Shown: positions 1 through 7,339, counted from the stretch's first letter. The stretch is DNA of 13,704 bases from DASQEH01 sp038239485 (GCA_038239485.1 JBBSET010000074.1:1-13704); one strand, 5' to 3'. Program-made: numbers and translations. Notes: a model not told the origin generated them from the letters alone.

Positions 1-1
1 G

Positions 2-169
2 GATACGTTTCACTGCAGGTCCGCACCGGCCGCTGGCTGGCATGCCGGTCTGCCACGACGGGTAGCGGACGAGCAGCCATCACGGTCGCGCGCTCAGGTG
101 TGGAGAGCCTGCGGCGTGGAACTGGGCGACGAGGAGATCAATGCGATCGTTGGCGTGGTGCGGGCGTAA
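2..169 (+). CDS. Possible C-terminal end of an unidentified gene, cut by the window start
   Basis: A frame open from base 2 runs to a TAA at 167-169. The last 20 or so codons look protein-like: they are rich in G/C at third positions and end in an acidic helix, ELGDEEINAIVGVVRA. The upstream part of the same frame is Arg/Pro/Ser-rich and unconvincing, so either only the tail is real or a frameshift lies inside it. No family is recognised. The start is outside the window. This could be a chance open frame. Confidence 0.22.
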   Translation, partial: DTFHCRSAPAAGWHAGLPRRVADEQPSRSRAQVWRACGVELGDEEINAIVGVVRA

Positions 170-774
170 CCGGTTGTTTCCGCTGAGCCTGGTAAGTCCG
201 TGCAGCGCGACGCACCCGCTACGGCGACGGGTGGATGCCTGCCCCCGGGATCCTCAGCATCATCGCGGCCGCCGTTGGTAGAGCGCGGCCGGACCAACGG
301 CGGCGGGTTCTGAAGCCAGCGCCATTGTCAGTGAAGCTCGAAAAGCTGAGCACTTTTGACGCGTCATCGACAGCCATGTCATCTGTCCTGTGCTGTTGAC
401 TTCGTTGGCTTGGGACTTCCTACGGTGTTCCCAGTCGGACAGCGACAAGTCAATCCTCGCGAGAAGGTCCTTCGCGCCGTAGCCGAAGGTCCAGCTGCCC
501 GCACGCCAGCGCTCTTCTTTGCGAATGGGCCGGGACCAGCGCCGACCATCGGACAGGCCACGCCGGCCTCATCCGCACGAACAGCGAATACCGCACGGAT
601 CACCGCAGGGCGGCGATCCGGGATCGGGACGACGCCAAAGTCGACCGCCTGAGACACGCCATCTCGCACGTCGCAGGACGCGCCCTTGCGCCCGCAAGTA
701 AAACGGGCCCACAGCGTTCATCGCAGCACAGAACGCGGACGCCGGCGGCCTCGATCTTTGCCTCAGTGCGCCGG
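170..774. other. Stretch without a supportable gene
   Basis: Apart from the hairpin at 268-304 I see no convincing gene here. The longest protein-like stretch is on the minus strand: a frame open from 568 down to a TGA at 260-262. Part of it reads RAGSWTFGYGAKDLLARID and then LSLSDWEHRRKSQANEV, but it has no ATG and no recognised family. Plus-strand frames over the same bases are Arg/Pro/Thr-rich and look like shadows. Good codon bias appears only in short runs that change frame, which suggests decayed gene remnants. Confidence 0.35.
268..304. repeat. Perfect 12-bp inverted repeat (hairpin)
   Basis: GCCGCCGTTGGT (268-279) is exactly complementary to ACCAACGGCGGC (293-304), with a 13-base loop. 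No T-run follows on either strand. It lies about 100 bases after the possible gene end at 169. It could be a U-less terminator or a protein-binding palindrome; the sequence alone does not decide. Confidence 0.5.
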
Positions 775-1002
775 CTAGCTGATACGGCGTCCACGCAGCA
801 TGTAGACGATCGGCACGACCCCGCCCGAATTGACGAACGCCAGGGCGACTGCCCACGCTGCCTTCGAACCTCGAATGTCGCCGCGTGACCGCTGTGAGAG
901 ATCAATTAGTGCGGCGATCTTCAGACCTGCCTCGAAGGCGCTACCAAGCAGGAGAGCCTGCCGAACGCGAGGATCCAGGTCGCTCCAGCGCTTCTTGTCC
1001 AC
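775..1002 (-). CDS. Small two-helix membrane protein, PLDc_N/DUF5652-like
   Basis: A 75-residue product if started at the GTG at 1002; a TTG at 1038 would add 12 residues. The protein begins KKRWSDLDPRVRQALL. It has one hydrophobic helix at about residues 16-36 (ending in ALIDLSQRS), a short basic linker containing RGSKAAW, and a second helix at about 47-69, and it closes with the basic tail LRGRRIS. This matches the short actinobacterial proteins built like the membrane-anchoring N-terminal domain of phospholipase-D-type cardiolipin synthases (helix, RGpKxxW, helix, GRR). Only the anchor is present, without HKD catalytic motifs, so no enzyme activity is implied. The molecular role of stand-alone members is unknown to me. 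No strong ribosome site is visible for either start. The N-terminus overlaps the doubtful minus-strand frame at 941-1204. Confidence 0.72.
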   Translation of the reverse strand: MDKKRWSDLDPRVRQALLLGSAFEAGLKIAALIDLSQRSRGDIRGSKAAWAVALAFVNSGGVVPIVYMLRGRRIS

Positions 1003-1204
1003 GGCGCAAGTCTGCCCCGTAATCGGAGTTGGGTGCAAGACGTTCCGCTTCGCGCGTCATCGGCAGCCGGATCGCTTCTCGGTACAGCCGAGCGCCTTTG
1101 ACGTCCTTGTCGACGGCGTTCTTCGGGCCGTACAGCCCGATCCCGACCAGATCGAGGGCGCCCGAGGGCACGGCGCGCACCACGGCCCCCGTTGTCGACG
1201 TCAT
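941..1204 (-). pseudogene. Hypothetical protein or gene fragment, probably frameshifted
   Basis: An 87-residue frame starts with ATG at 1204 and stops at 941-943. Roughly residues 7-68 look like genuine coding sequence: third positions are almost all G/C, and segments such as SGALDLVGIGLYGPKNAVDK and KGARLYREAIRLPMTREAER read as a folded protein. The last 20 codons overlap the start of the small membrane protein in another frame and look like noise, so the original frame may have been lost near 1010-1030. I do not recognise the family. The ATG overlaps a plus-strand ATG at 1203 head to head. Confidence 0.35.
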
Positions 1205-1442
1205 GGCCGGTCGCGAACATGTCCCGGGCGTAACACCCGGGATGTATCTGCAGGGCCTGTTCCGGATGGGACTGGAGCGCAACGGTGACTCCAGGTGGCA
1301 CCTGACCTACGAGCCGTCGGGCGGAATCTCCCGCATGAGCTGGACCACCCCCGCCCGGCAGGCTGACTTTGAGGAGCAGCACACGTGTCTCGACCTCGCG
1401 GCAGAGATAGTTGTTCGCCGCCGCCAACGGGCGGCCGCGTAG
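1203..1442 (+). CDS. Small hypothetical protein upstream of the VOC gene
   Basis: The frame can start with ATG at 1203, 1242 or 1267 and ends at TAG 1440-1442 (79, 66 or 58 residues). The core, RWHLTYEPSGGISRMSW then ADFEEQHTCLDLAAEIVVRR, looks like a real small globular or helical protein, and about four fifths of third positions are G/C. No start has a clear purine-rich ribosome site; the bases before 1242 belong to the CCCGGG hairpin. It lies 53 bases before the VOC gene on the same strand, so the two could be co-transcribed. Family not recognised; it may be a gene fragment or a chance frame. Confidence 0.35.
   Translation: MAGREHVPGVTPGMYLQGLFRMGLERNGDSRWHLTYEPSGGISRMSWTTPARQADFEEQHTCLDLAAEIVVRRRQRAAA
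1222..1242. repeat. TCCCGGG/CCCGGGA hairpin
   Basis: A 7-bp perfect inverted repeat (1222-1228 with 1236-1242) around a 7-base loop CGTAACA. Pairing continues imperfectly outwards. It sits just inside the two head-to-head short frames, so it could be an operator for them or a small terminator. No T-run follows. Confidence 0.4.
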
Positions 1443-1495
1443 AGCGAGTGCCGCCTGGTGTCTGGAAGGCGCGAACAGAAGGAAAGGCCCCGAAC

Positions 1496-1900
1496 ATGAC
1501 AGAGTTTCCGGGGTTCACCCATACTGCGGTCACGGTCAGTGACCTTGAGCGGAGCACGCGGTGGTACACAGCGCTGCTGGGCTCGAGCCCCGTCCTCGAC
1601 GAGGACGAAACGACCGGCGGATTCCATCACACCGTATTCGCCATCGGCGGTGGCCAGCTGTTCGGCCTGCACACCCATCCGGGGCAAGCCCCAGAAGGCA
1701 GTTTCGACGAGCACCGAGCGGGTCTCGACCACCTCGCCTTCGCGTGCGCGAACCGTGCGGAACTCGCCCATTGGTGTGACCGGCTGGACGAGCTCGGCAT
1801 CGCCCACGGCGGCATTGTGGATGCGCACTACGGCTCTGGGGTCAGCTTTCGCGACCCGGACGGTATTGCGCTGGAGTTCTTCGCTCCGCCGGCCGGCTGA
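1496..1900 (+). CDS. VOC-superfamily (glyoxalase/bleomycin-resistance fold) protein
   Basis: A 134-residue protein, the usual size of a single VOC module with two beta-alpha-beta-beta-beta units. The first unit opens with FTHTAVTVSDLERSTRWY, the second with LDHLAFAC at about 77-84, and the module closes with SFRDPDGIALEFFAPPAG. Likely divalent-metal ligands are H9, H79 and E127, with a further ligand from the strand near residues 55-61 (GLHTH). Members include glyoxalase I, ring-cleaving dioxygenases, epimerases and antibiotic-binding proteins; nothing here fixes the substrate. The start at 1496 is chosen because AGAAGGAAAGG lies 8 bases upstream; an in-frame earlier start at 1385 would give an uncharacteristic leader. 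It stands apart from its neighbours and is convergent with the GNAT gene. Confidence 0.9.
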   Translation: MTEFPGFTHTAVTVSDLERSTRWYTALLGSSPVLDEDETTGGFHHTVFAIGGGQLFGLHTHPGQAPEGSFDEHRAGLDHLAFACANRAELAHWCDRLDELGIAHGGIVDAHYGSGVSFRDPDGIALEFFAPPAG

Positions 1901-2023
1901 AATCAACGAAACCCAAGCGCGTCTTTGTCGCCTGCCGCGGTCGGCACACGGTGACCACCACGATCCTGGAGGAATAGCGGGTCGCCCAAGTCTTCAGACC
2001 CCTGACCACGCGGCAGGCCGAGA

Positions 2024-2065
2024 GATGATGGCCTTGTCGTAGCAATGCCCGCGGTCGCCGACAGC
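2024..2065 (-). pseudogene. Scrap of an IS3-type transposase (pre-glutamate DDE motif)
   Basis: Read on the minus strand, these 14 codons give AVGDRGHCYDKAII. This resembles the SVGDRGDCYDNALAE segment that precedes the catalytic glutamate in the integrase domain of IS3-family transposases. The glutamate and everything downstream are lost, and nothing upstream is recognisable because the GNAT gene ends only 4 bases away. If genuine, it marks an old insertion or deletion scar beside the acetyltransferase. The match is short, so chance similarity is possible. Confidence 0.38.
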
Positions 2066-2069
2066 GGTC

Positions 2070-2912
2070 TCAGAGACGCTCAAGATTCCGTACCTCCAGC
2101 ACGGCACGGTCGAGGACGGGAACGAAGCCGAGCGATCGTAGCCGGGCGGTGGTTGCGGGGTTTCCGCTGAGAACCAGCACATGTGCAGCGGTGAGGGCCG
2201 CCTCAGCGCACCCGAACGCGAATGCGGCGTTGGCGAAGGTCACACCCTGAGTCGGTTGGAACGCCAGGCCCATCCGCACCATGCCTGCTACCTCGGGCGT
2301 CCGCGAAGACATTGCCACCGGGCGACCGTCCACTTCCCACATGACGAGAGCACCCGCCTCGAGGGGATGGTCGACGACGAACTCGACTTGGCTGGGGTCG
2401 TCGGGACAGCGCTCCTGGAACAGGCCGAACCAGTCCCTGAGCAGCGGGAGGTCATCGGCACGCGCGCGGCGTGGGGCGCCGTCCGCGAGCCCCCGGGGGC
2501 TGAGGTGCTGCAGACGCAACAGCGCGATCCGCGCCCTCGTTTCCAGCACCTTGCCCTCGACTCGCCACGCCGCAGTCACCGCGGCCGCGTCTTTCGCCTG
2601 GACACCCAGGCGAACGGCGTCCCCGAGCACGCGCGGCAGATCCGCGGCCGCAGGGCACGTCAGCGAAGAGCAGATCGGGTCGTGGCCGAGGATCTGGAGA
2701 TAGGCAGAGTGCACCTGGTCACCTTCGGCCCACCAACCGAAGCGGTCTCCAGGCGCTGGGTTGGCCAACCACTGCCAGAAGTGCGCTTCGGTCAGCAACA
2801 CGTTATTCGCAACGGGGTCCGAACCCAGGAACGGTCCCGATTTCGCGAGGAACTCGCCGACGTCCGCGGTCGTCTCCCAAGGCACGTTCCAGTATCCCTG
2901 TTCATGGTGCAC
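2070..2912 (-). CDS. GNAT-family N-acetyltransferase
   Basis: A 280-residue product from a GTG at 2912. An in-frame GTG at 2885, with AGGGA 9 bases upstream, would give 271 residues and fits the usual family start just before the ETTADVGEFLAKSGPFL helix, so I consider 2885 at least as likely. The N-terminal half (to about 140) is the regulatory-looking GNAT-related domain; the C-terminal half carries the acetyltransferase fold. The acetyl-CoA region is at 213-236 and the late signature GNPATTARLRSLGFVPV at 250-266 (asparagine plus the Y/F-xx-GF turn). The pyrophosphate loop reads QPTQGVTFANAA where most relatives have R/Q-x-x-G-x-G/A, so it is divergent. Substrate unknown; such proteins acetylate amines of small molecules or peptides in the cytoplasm. 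Monocistronic by spacing. Confidence 0.85.
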   Translation of the reverse strand: MHHEQGYWNVPWETTADVGEFLAKSGPFLGSDPVANNVLLTEAHFWQWLANPAPGDRFGWWAEGDQVHSAYLQILGHDPICSSLTCPAAADLPRVLGDAVRLGVQAKDAAAVTAAWRVEGKVLETRARIALLRLQHLSPRGLADGAPRRARADDLPLLRDWFGLFQERCPDDPSQVEFVVDHPLEAGALVMWEVDGRPVAMSSRTPEVAGMVRMGLAFQPTQGVTFANAAFAFGCAEAALTAAHVLVLSGNPATTARLRSLGFVPVLDRAVLEVRNLERL

Positions 2913-3271
2913 CTACGTCAGCCGCGTGTGCACCCTCTGGTTAGGCCGGGATGAGCCCGCCGAGGTGGGCGAAGCGGAAGATTCTGCGGACGCCCTGCAT
3001 CATCGTGGTGACGGACGACGCCATCGACCCGGACTCGCCATGCGCGGCGCCCGTACAGCTACATCTGGGCTCGCTGGATCCTGGCCAGTGTGTCCAGCCC
3101 ACGAGAGAACCAACGCCCCCAGCGAGACCACCTCCCGAGGAGCCGGAAACGGCGAAAACGGAGGGTGAAGACCGTCAGGGGAGCAGTCCCGTGCCGCCTC
3201 GACGGCTGCACGCAACAGTGCCGGCGATTGGTGCGAGGGGAGCGCGGCCAAGACCGCTGGGAACTGATGGG
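2913..3271. other. Intergenic stretch between two minus-strand genes
   Basis: No confident gene in these 359 bases. A 27-codon minus frame (ATG 3024 to TAA 2941) ends 28 bases before the GNAT GTG at 2912 and reads MASSVTTMMQGVRRIFRFAH; it could be a leader peptide, a remnant or chance. Longer frames on both strands are Pro/Arg-rich and look like noise. No clear promoter or terminator hairpin was found. Confidence 0.35.
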
Positions 3272-3763
3272 CTACCTGCTTGTGGGGAGGCCCCAAGCGA
3301 CAAACTCGGATCTCAATCGGAGAGCCGCTTGTTTGCCAAGCGCGTTTCTTACTATGAGCACAAAGTTCACCCGCCAGGCGTGGTGATGCCCCCTGCTGCT
3401 CAGCCTACCTCCCGCTGCCTCGCGAAGCTCTTTGTCCGGGCCGCAATCACGTGTAACGATGTGTGCTAGTTCGTGCAGGCACGCCTGTTCGCATCTACCG
3501 ACGTTTCGACGGTCATCTGCGCCAATCCTAATTCGCCGATCGGCGGCATCAGCACTGCTTCTTCCCTTGCCGCCAACCACGGTCACCGGGAATTCGTGCG
3601 TGGGGAATGTTCTCGCGAACCAGTCATTCTGCTGCGTGGTGTGAATATACGTTGTGCAACGGCGATAATCGATGATGCCAGCCGTCATAACAAACAGTGT
3701 GTGAGCTGAAGGACTCACTGGCAAGCCAACCGCCAGCTGCGCATCGTACGCCATCTGCTGCAA
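3272..3763 (-). CDS. Putative zinc metallohydrolase (short HEXXH protein, TIGR04338-like)
   Basis: A 163-residue protein from a TTG at 3763, or 160 from the ATG at 3754. GAGGA lies 14 bases before the TTG; no better ribosome site exists, and the frame closes at a TAG just above 3823. The zinc motif is CLHELAHIVT (H97-E98-L-A-H101). A third ligand probably comes from GHHHAW (H126-H128), followed by the helix FVLIVRNALGKQAALRLRSE. A beta-rich N-terminal part ends in FPVTVVGGKG. This order, length and C-terminal helix match a short actinobacterial family annotated only as putative metallohydrolase; its substrate is unknown. No signal peptide, so cytoplasmic. Local DNA is visibly less GC-rich than the neighbouring genes. 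It is on the same strand as the tricorn gene but 237 bases downstream of it, probably a separate transcript. Confidence 0.78.
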   Translation of the reverse strand: MQQMAYDAQLAVGLPVSPSAHTLFVMTAGIIDYRRCTTYIHTTQQNDWFARTFPTHEFPVTVVGGKGRSSADAADRRIRIGADDRRNVGRCEQACLHELAHIVTRDCGPDKELREAAGGRLSSRGHHHAWRVNFVLIVRNALGKQAALRLRSEFVAWGLPTSR

Positions 3764-3955
3764 TTCAGTCGTGTCAATCCTCGATGTTTGGTCGTATCCA
3801 TCGCCGGCATCAGAGCCGTCGCCCTATGCAATTGCCTCGATCGGACTATAACACTCGGGCAACGGCTGAATACGCCGACGCCGACGCCGGCGCCGACGAC
3901 GCCGGGTTGGGACGTTGGCTTGGGCCTGTGGGTGACGGCAAGCTGGTCGGGGTGT

Positions 3956-3982
3956 GCGGCGATGTCGTCACCGAATCGCCGC
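3956..3982 (-). terminator. Hairpin downstream of the tricorn gene
   Basis: GCGGCGAT (3956-3963) pairs perfectly with ATCGCCGC (3975-3982) around an 11-base loop, starting 18 bases after the tricorn stop on the minus strand. No U-tract follows, which is common for actinobacterial terminators. Proposed from position and pairing only. Confidence 0.4.
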
Positions 3983-4000
3983 CAACCACCACGCGTGGGG

Positions 4001-7000
4001 CTATGACACGGGGAGGTCCGGAATCGCCGGTGGGTCGAGCGGTGGGGTGCGTTTCAACAGGCGCGCCACCTCTGCCAGGGCCCGGTCCAGTTGGACGTCG
4101 TTGCCGGCGATCCGGTCTTGTGGGGTCACGGGTACCTCGATGTCCGGGTCGACGCCGTAGTTCTCCACGCCCCAGCCGAACTTCTCGAACCAGAACGAGT
4201 ACCGCGGCTGCGTCACCATCGTGCCGTCCACGAGCGTATAGCGGCCGTCGATGCCGACGACTCCGCCCCACGTTCGTGTCCCGACGACCGGTCCCAGCCC
4301 GAGGGACTGGATCCCGGCCGTGATGATGTCGCCATCGGAGCCGGCGTACATGTCTGCGATCGTCACCATGGGTCCGCGTCGCGCGTCGCTTGGGTAGGAG
4401 CCGGGGGCGTACCCGCGGACCAGGTCCCACCCGATGACCTTGCGGGCAAGCTTCTCGAGGACCAGCTGTGAGGTGTGGCCGCCGCCGTTGCTGCGGACGT
4501 CGAGGATGAGAGCGTCGCGGGGCATTTCGGTGCGCAGGTCACGATGCATCTGTGCCCATCCCAGCGACATCATGTCGGGCACATGCAGGTAACCGACTCT
4601 TCCTTCGCTCTGTGCGTGCACGTAGTTCCTGCGGTCGGTGACCCAGTCCTGGTAGCGAAGCGGGAGCTCGTCGGCCACAGGCACCACTACCACCCGTCGA
4701 ACGGCGCCGCCCGCGCGCGGCTGCAGGGTGAGCTCGACCGGCTTGCCGGCCATGCCGACCAGCAACGACAGCGGGCTCGTGGTGCGGTTGGTGCGCCGGC
4801 CGTCGACCGCCAAGATCTGGTCACCCGCCCGAGCGTTGACGCCGGACGACAACAGCGGAGATCGCGCTTTGGGGTCGGAGGCGTCGCCGGGCACGATCCG
4901 GCTGATCCGCCAGGCGTCGCCGGTGTAGTCCAGGTCGGCACCGAGCAATCCCTGACGGCGGTCGGCGTCCGCGGGTGTTCGTGGCGGGATGGCGTAGGCG
5001 TGCGAACTACCGAGCTCGCCGTGCATCTCCCAGATCACGTCGATCAGGTCGTCGTGCGATCCCAGCCGGTCAAGCATCGGCTCGTACCTGTCGCGTGCGG
5101 CGCGCCAGTCGACACCGCCCATGTCCTCGCGCCAGAAGTGGTCGCGCATCAGTCTCCACGTCTCGTCGAGCATCTGGCGCCACTCCACCGGCGGGTCCAC
5201 CACGACCCGTAGCCGGTCGAGATCGACCTCCAGCACGTCCTCGTCGTCGGGTGCAGGCTTGTCAGTGGGGACGACGGTCAACCGGTCCTGGTCGACGACG
5301 AGAAGGCGGCTGCCGTCACCGGTGATCTCGATACGTTCGGCCTTGGCGACCACGGTGGACAGCTTCAACGTGCGCAGGTCGAAGTGCTCGACCCGCGCCC
5401 GCTCGGGCTCGGCGTCAACCGTCGCCCGGTTGTCTCCGAGCTCGCCCAGCAGCGGTTCCCGAAGCCACACCAGTCCGTGCTTCGTTGCTGCCAGAGCCGC
5501 GTAGCGCCCGGCCTCCACCGGCACCGGCACGATGCGGTGCTCGAGGCCGTCGACGTCCACGGTGGTCCTGGGCACGACCGGTCGGGCGCGCGCGGCGGCA
5601 GGCACCGGCGTACCCGCCTCACCCGTCAGGGCCGGCGCTGCTTCGGCAACCGCCTCGGCGGCAGCCTGCTCGGGTTCGGGTGGCTCCAGGGGGCGGCCAC
5701 CAACGATCGGGTCGAACGGGGAGGGGGTGTCGGCGGTCAGGGCGACCAGGTGCGGCCGGCAGCCGTCCGGGAAGGACAAGTCGAACGAGAACGAGTCGTA
5801 CACCGGGTCGAGGCTGCGGATAGACAGGAATGTGAGGTACTTCCCATCGAGCGTGAACACCGGGTTGGTGTCGGTGAACCGCAGCGCCGTGACAGCGATG
5901 ACCCGGCCGCGGTCGAGATCGGCGATCTTGATCTGCCGCAGCGGCCGAGGCCCCGGATCTTCCCATTGCCCCGACCCAGAGGATGACCAGGCGAGCCAAC
6001 GGGAGTCCGGTGAGAACGCCAGGCCGGACATGTCTCCGGTGATGGAGTCGATCTCTTTCGGGGCCACGGTCCGGGCGACCTCTCCCGCCGGAACGCCACA
6101 CGTGAGCAGCCTTCCGTCGTGGGTGCACAGCGCGATCCGGCGACCGTCCGGCGACGCGGCCATCTCTAGGACCCGACCGATTCGTCCAGCCGCAACAAGC
6201 GTTCGCGGCGTCGCTTCTGGTGCGTCCAAGTCGAGCAGCTCGAGGCCATCGTCGCCGTCGACGTCGCTCACCCAGGCGACGCGGGCGTCGGCGAGCACGA
6301 CTGGAAGGCGGCGACGAACCGCGGATCCCGTCGCAAGGGCCCGGACCGGTCCCCCTCGATGGCTCACCCACGTGACGGTGCCGCGCGACTCGATCGCTGA
6401 CGCGCGGCCGGTGCGGTCCGGGCTGATCGCGCCCAAGCGGCTGGTGGCCTTCACCCGGTGCGGACGCAACAACGGCCGCGCTCCGCCGATACGGAGGTCG
6501 AGGCGACGTGGCTCCACACCGTCGTCGAGCGAGTCCAGCATGAACACGTCGCCACCGGCGCAGTACACGACCTGGCTGCCGTCACTGCTGGCATGCCTGA
6601 CGTAGAAGTCGCTATCGGTGCGACGTACGAGGCGAGACGTCGTCGGCGCGCGGCGGCCGAGCACCGCGCTGTACAGCTGTCCGCGACCCTCGTGGTCGGA
6701 GCAGAAGGCGATCCGCTGCCGGGCGTCGTTCCCGGTGGTCCAGACCGGAAACGCGAGGCTCGACGAAAGGTCCGCGAAGATCCGCCGGAAGCTGCCCGAC
6801 CCTTCCACGTCAAGCCACAGCTGGCTGGCGGTTCCACCGCGGTAGTGCTTCCACCGGGCCGGCTCGGTCCAGAAGTACGACGAGAGCAGCGCACCGCCAT
6901 CGGGGCCGACGGCGACGTCTCCGGCCCAGCCGTACGGAAGCCGCCGGCTTGGTCCTCCGTCCACCGGCACCGCATGGGCGAACATCCGCACAACGTCGCT

Positions 7001-7327
7001 TTGGCCGGTGCTGCTGAGCACCATCACCTCGTCATCGGACGCCCAGCCCGTCACCCGTGTCCCCAGCTGACCCCAGTGCGTGAGGCGACGGGAGACGCCA
7101 CCGTCGGTCGGCGCCACGTACACCTCGTTCGCCCCGTCCCGGCGAGCCGCCCAGGCGACGAGTGCACCGTTAGATGAGATCCGCGGGGTCAGCGCCGGGG
7201 TGTGGTCGGCACTGAGCCGGTATGCCCTCCCACCGGCGGAGTCGGCGAGCCAGACATCGTCCTCGGCAACGAAGGTCAGGAGATCACCGCGAACATGCGG
7301 GAAGCGCAGATAGCCATCCGTCGTCAT
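4001..7327 (-). CDS. tri: Tricorn protease (S41-type serine peptidase)
   Basis: An 1108-residue protein, close to the 1071 of the archaeal tricorn core. Tricorn degrades oligopeptides downstream of the proteasome in the cytoplasm. Order: N-terminal beta-propeller (about 10-320, opening with LRFPHVRGDLLTFVAEDDVW), second propeller (about 320-680), an Ala/Pro/Glu-rich insert near 546-581, the C1 helical domain (about 690-785), a PDZ domain (about 790-880, AGDQILAVDGRR), then the C2 catalytic domain with LDVRSNGGGHTSQL near 941-953. The full tetrad is present: S775 and H776 in GELGSSHAYA, nucleophile S997 in YAGSDGDI, and E1055 in GVENYGVDPDIEV; spacings nearly match the archaeal enzyme (745/746/965/1023). 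D968 occupies the place of archaeal D936, which sets preference for basic P1 residues. No signal peptide. The ATG at 7327 follows TAGGGT by 6 bases, suggesting a leaderless mRNA. Very confident of family; partner aminopeptidases are not in this window. Confidence 0.96.
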   Translation of the reverse strand: MTTDGYLRFPHVRGDLLTFVAEDDVWLADSAGGRAYRLSADHTPALTPRISSNGALVAWAARRDGANEVYVAPTDGGVSRRLTHWGQLGTRVTGWASDDEVMVLSSTGQSDVVRMFAHAVPVDGGPSRRLPYGWAGDVAVGPDGGALLSSYFWTEPARWKHYRGGTASQLWLDVEGSGSFRRIFADLSSSLAFPVWTTGNDARQRIAFCSDHEGRGQLYSAVLGRRAPTTSRLVRRTDSDFYVRHASSDGSQVVYCAGGDVFMLDSLDDGVEPRRLDLRIGGARPLLRPHRVKATSRLGAISPDRTGRASAIESRGTVTWVSHRGGPVRALATGSAVRRRLPVVLADARVAWVSDVDGDDGLELLDLDAPEATPRTLVAAGRIGRVLEMAASPDGRRIALCTHDGRLLTCGVPAGEVARTVAPKEIDSITGDMSGLAFSPDSRWLAWSSSGSGQWEDPGPRPLRQIKIADLDRGRVIAVTALRFTDTNPVFTLDGKYLTFLSIRSLDPVYDSFSFDLSFPDGCRPHLVALTADTPSPFDPIVGGRPLEPPEPEQAAAEAVAEAAPALTGEAGTPVPAAARARPVVPRTTVDVDGLEHRIVPVPVEAGRYAALAATKHGLVWLREPLLGELGDNRATVDAEPERARVEHFDLRTLKLSTVVAKAERIEITGDGSRLLVVDQDRLTVVPTDKPAPDDEDVLEVDLDRLRVVVDPPVEWRQMLDETWRLMRDHFWREDMGGVDWRAARDRYEPMLDRLGSHDDLIDVIWEMHGELGSSHAYAIPPRTPADADRRQGLLGADLDYTGDAWRISRIVPGDASDPKARSPLLSSGVNARAGDQILAVDGRRTNRTTSPLSLLVGMAGKPVELTLQPRAGGAVRRVVVVPVADELPLRYQDWVTDRRNYVHAQSEGRVGYLHVPDMMSLGWAQMHRDLRTEMPRDALILDVRSNGGGHTSQLVLEKLARKVIGWDLVRGYAPGSYPSDARRGPMVTIADMYAGSDGDIITAGIQSLGLGPVVGTRTWGGVVGIDGRYTLVDGTMVTQPRYSFWFEKFGWGVENYGVDPDIEVPVTPQDRIAGNDVQLDRALAEVARLLKRTPPLDPPAIPDLPVS

Positions 7328-7333
7328 GCAGCG

Positions 7334-7339
7334 ACCCTA
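7334..7339 (-). promoter_or_regulatory. Candidate -10 element for a leaderless tricorn mRNA
   Basis: TAGGGT on the minus strand fits the actinobacterial -10 pattern TAnnnT and ends 6 bases before the tricorn ATG, so transcription would begin at or beside the A of the start codon. No good TTGACA-like -35 lies 16-19 bases upstream, and the ribosome-site match is weak, which is consistent with a leaderless start. Confidence 0.4.

Noticed and set aside
377..388. 12-base match CATCTGTCCTGT to one arm of the palindrome at 13449-13460
   Set aside because: Several 12-base matches are expected by chance in a window of this size, and the second arm is missing here.
2181..2954. Plus-strand frame of 257 codons over the GNAT gene
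   Set aside because: Antisense shadow: His/Arg-rich, no domain, while the minus frame has clear acetyltransferase motifs.
3870..3906. Tandem GCCGAC-like hexamers
   Set aside because: Short imperfect low-complexity GC run, without spacer regularity; not a CRISPR or a functional repeat array.
5532..6605. Long plus-strand open frame of 357 codons across the middle of the tricorn gene
   Set aside because: It is antisense to a full-length tricorn gene with intact catalytic motifs, and its product is Arg/Ser/Pro-rich low-complexity sequence, as expected of a shadow frame in GC-rich DNA.
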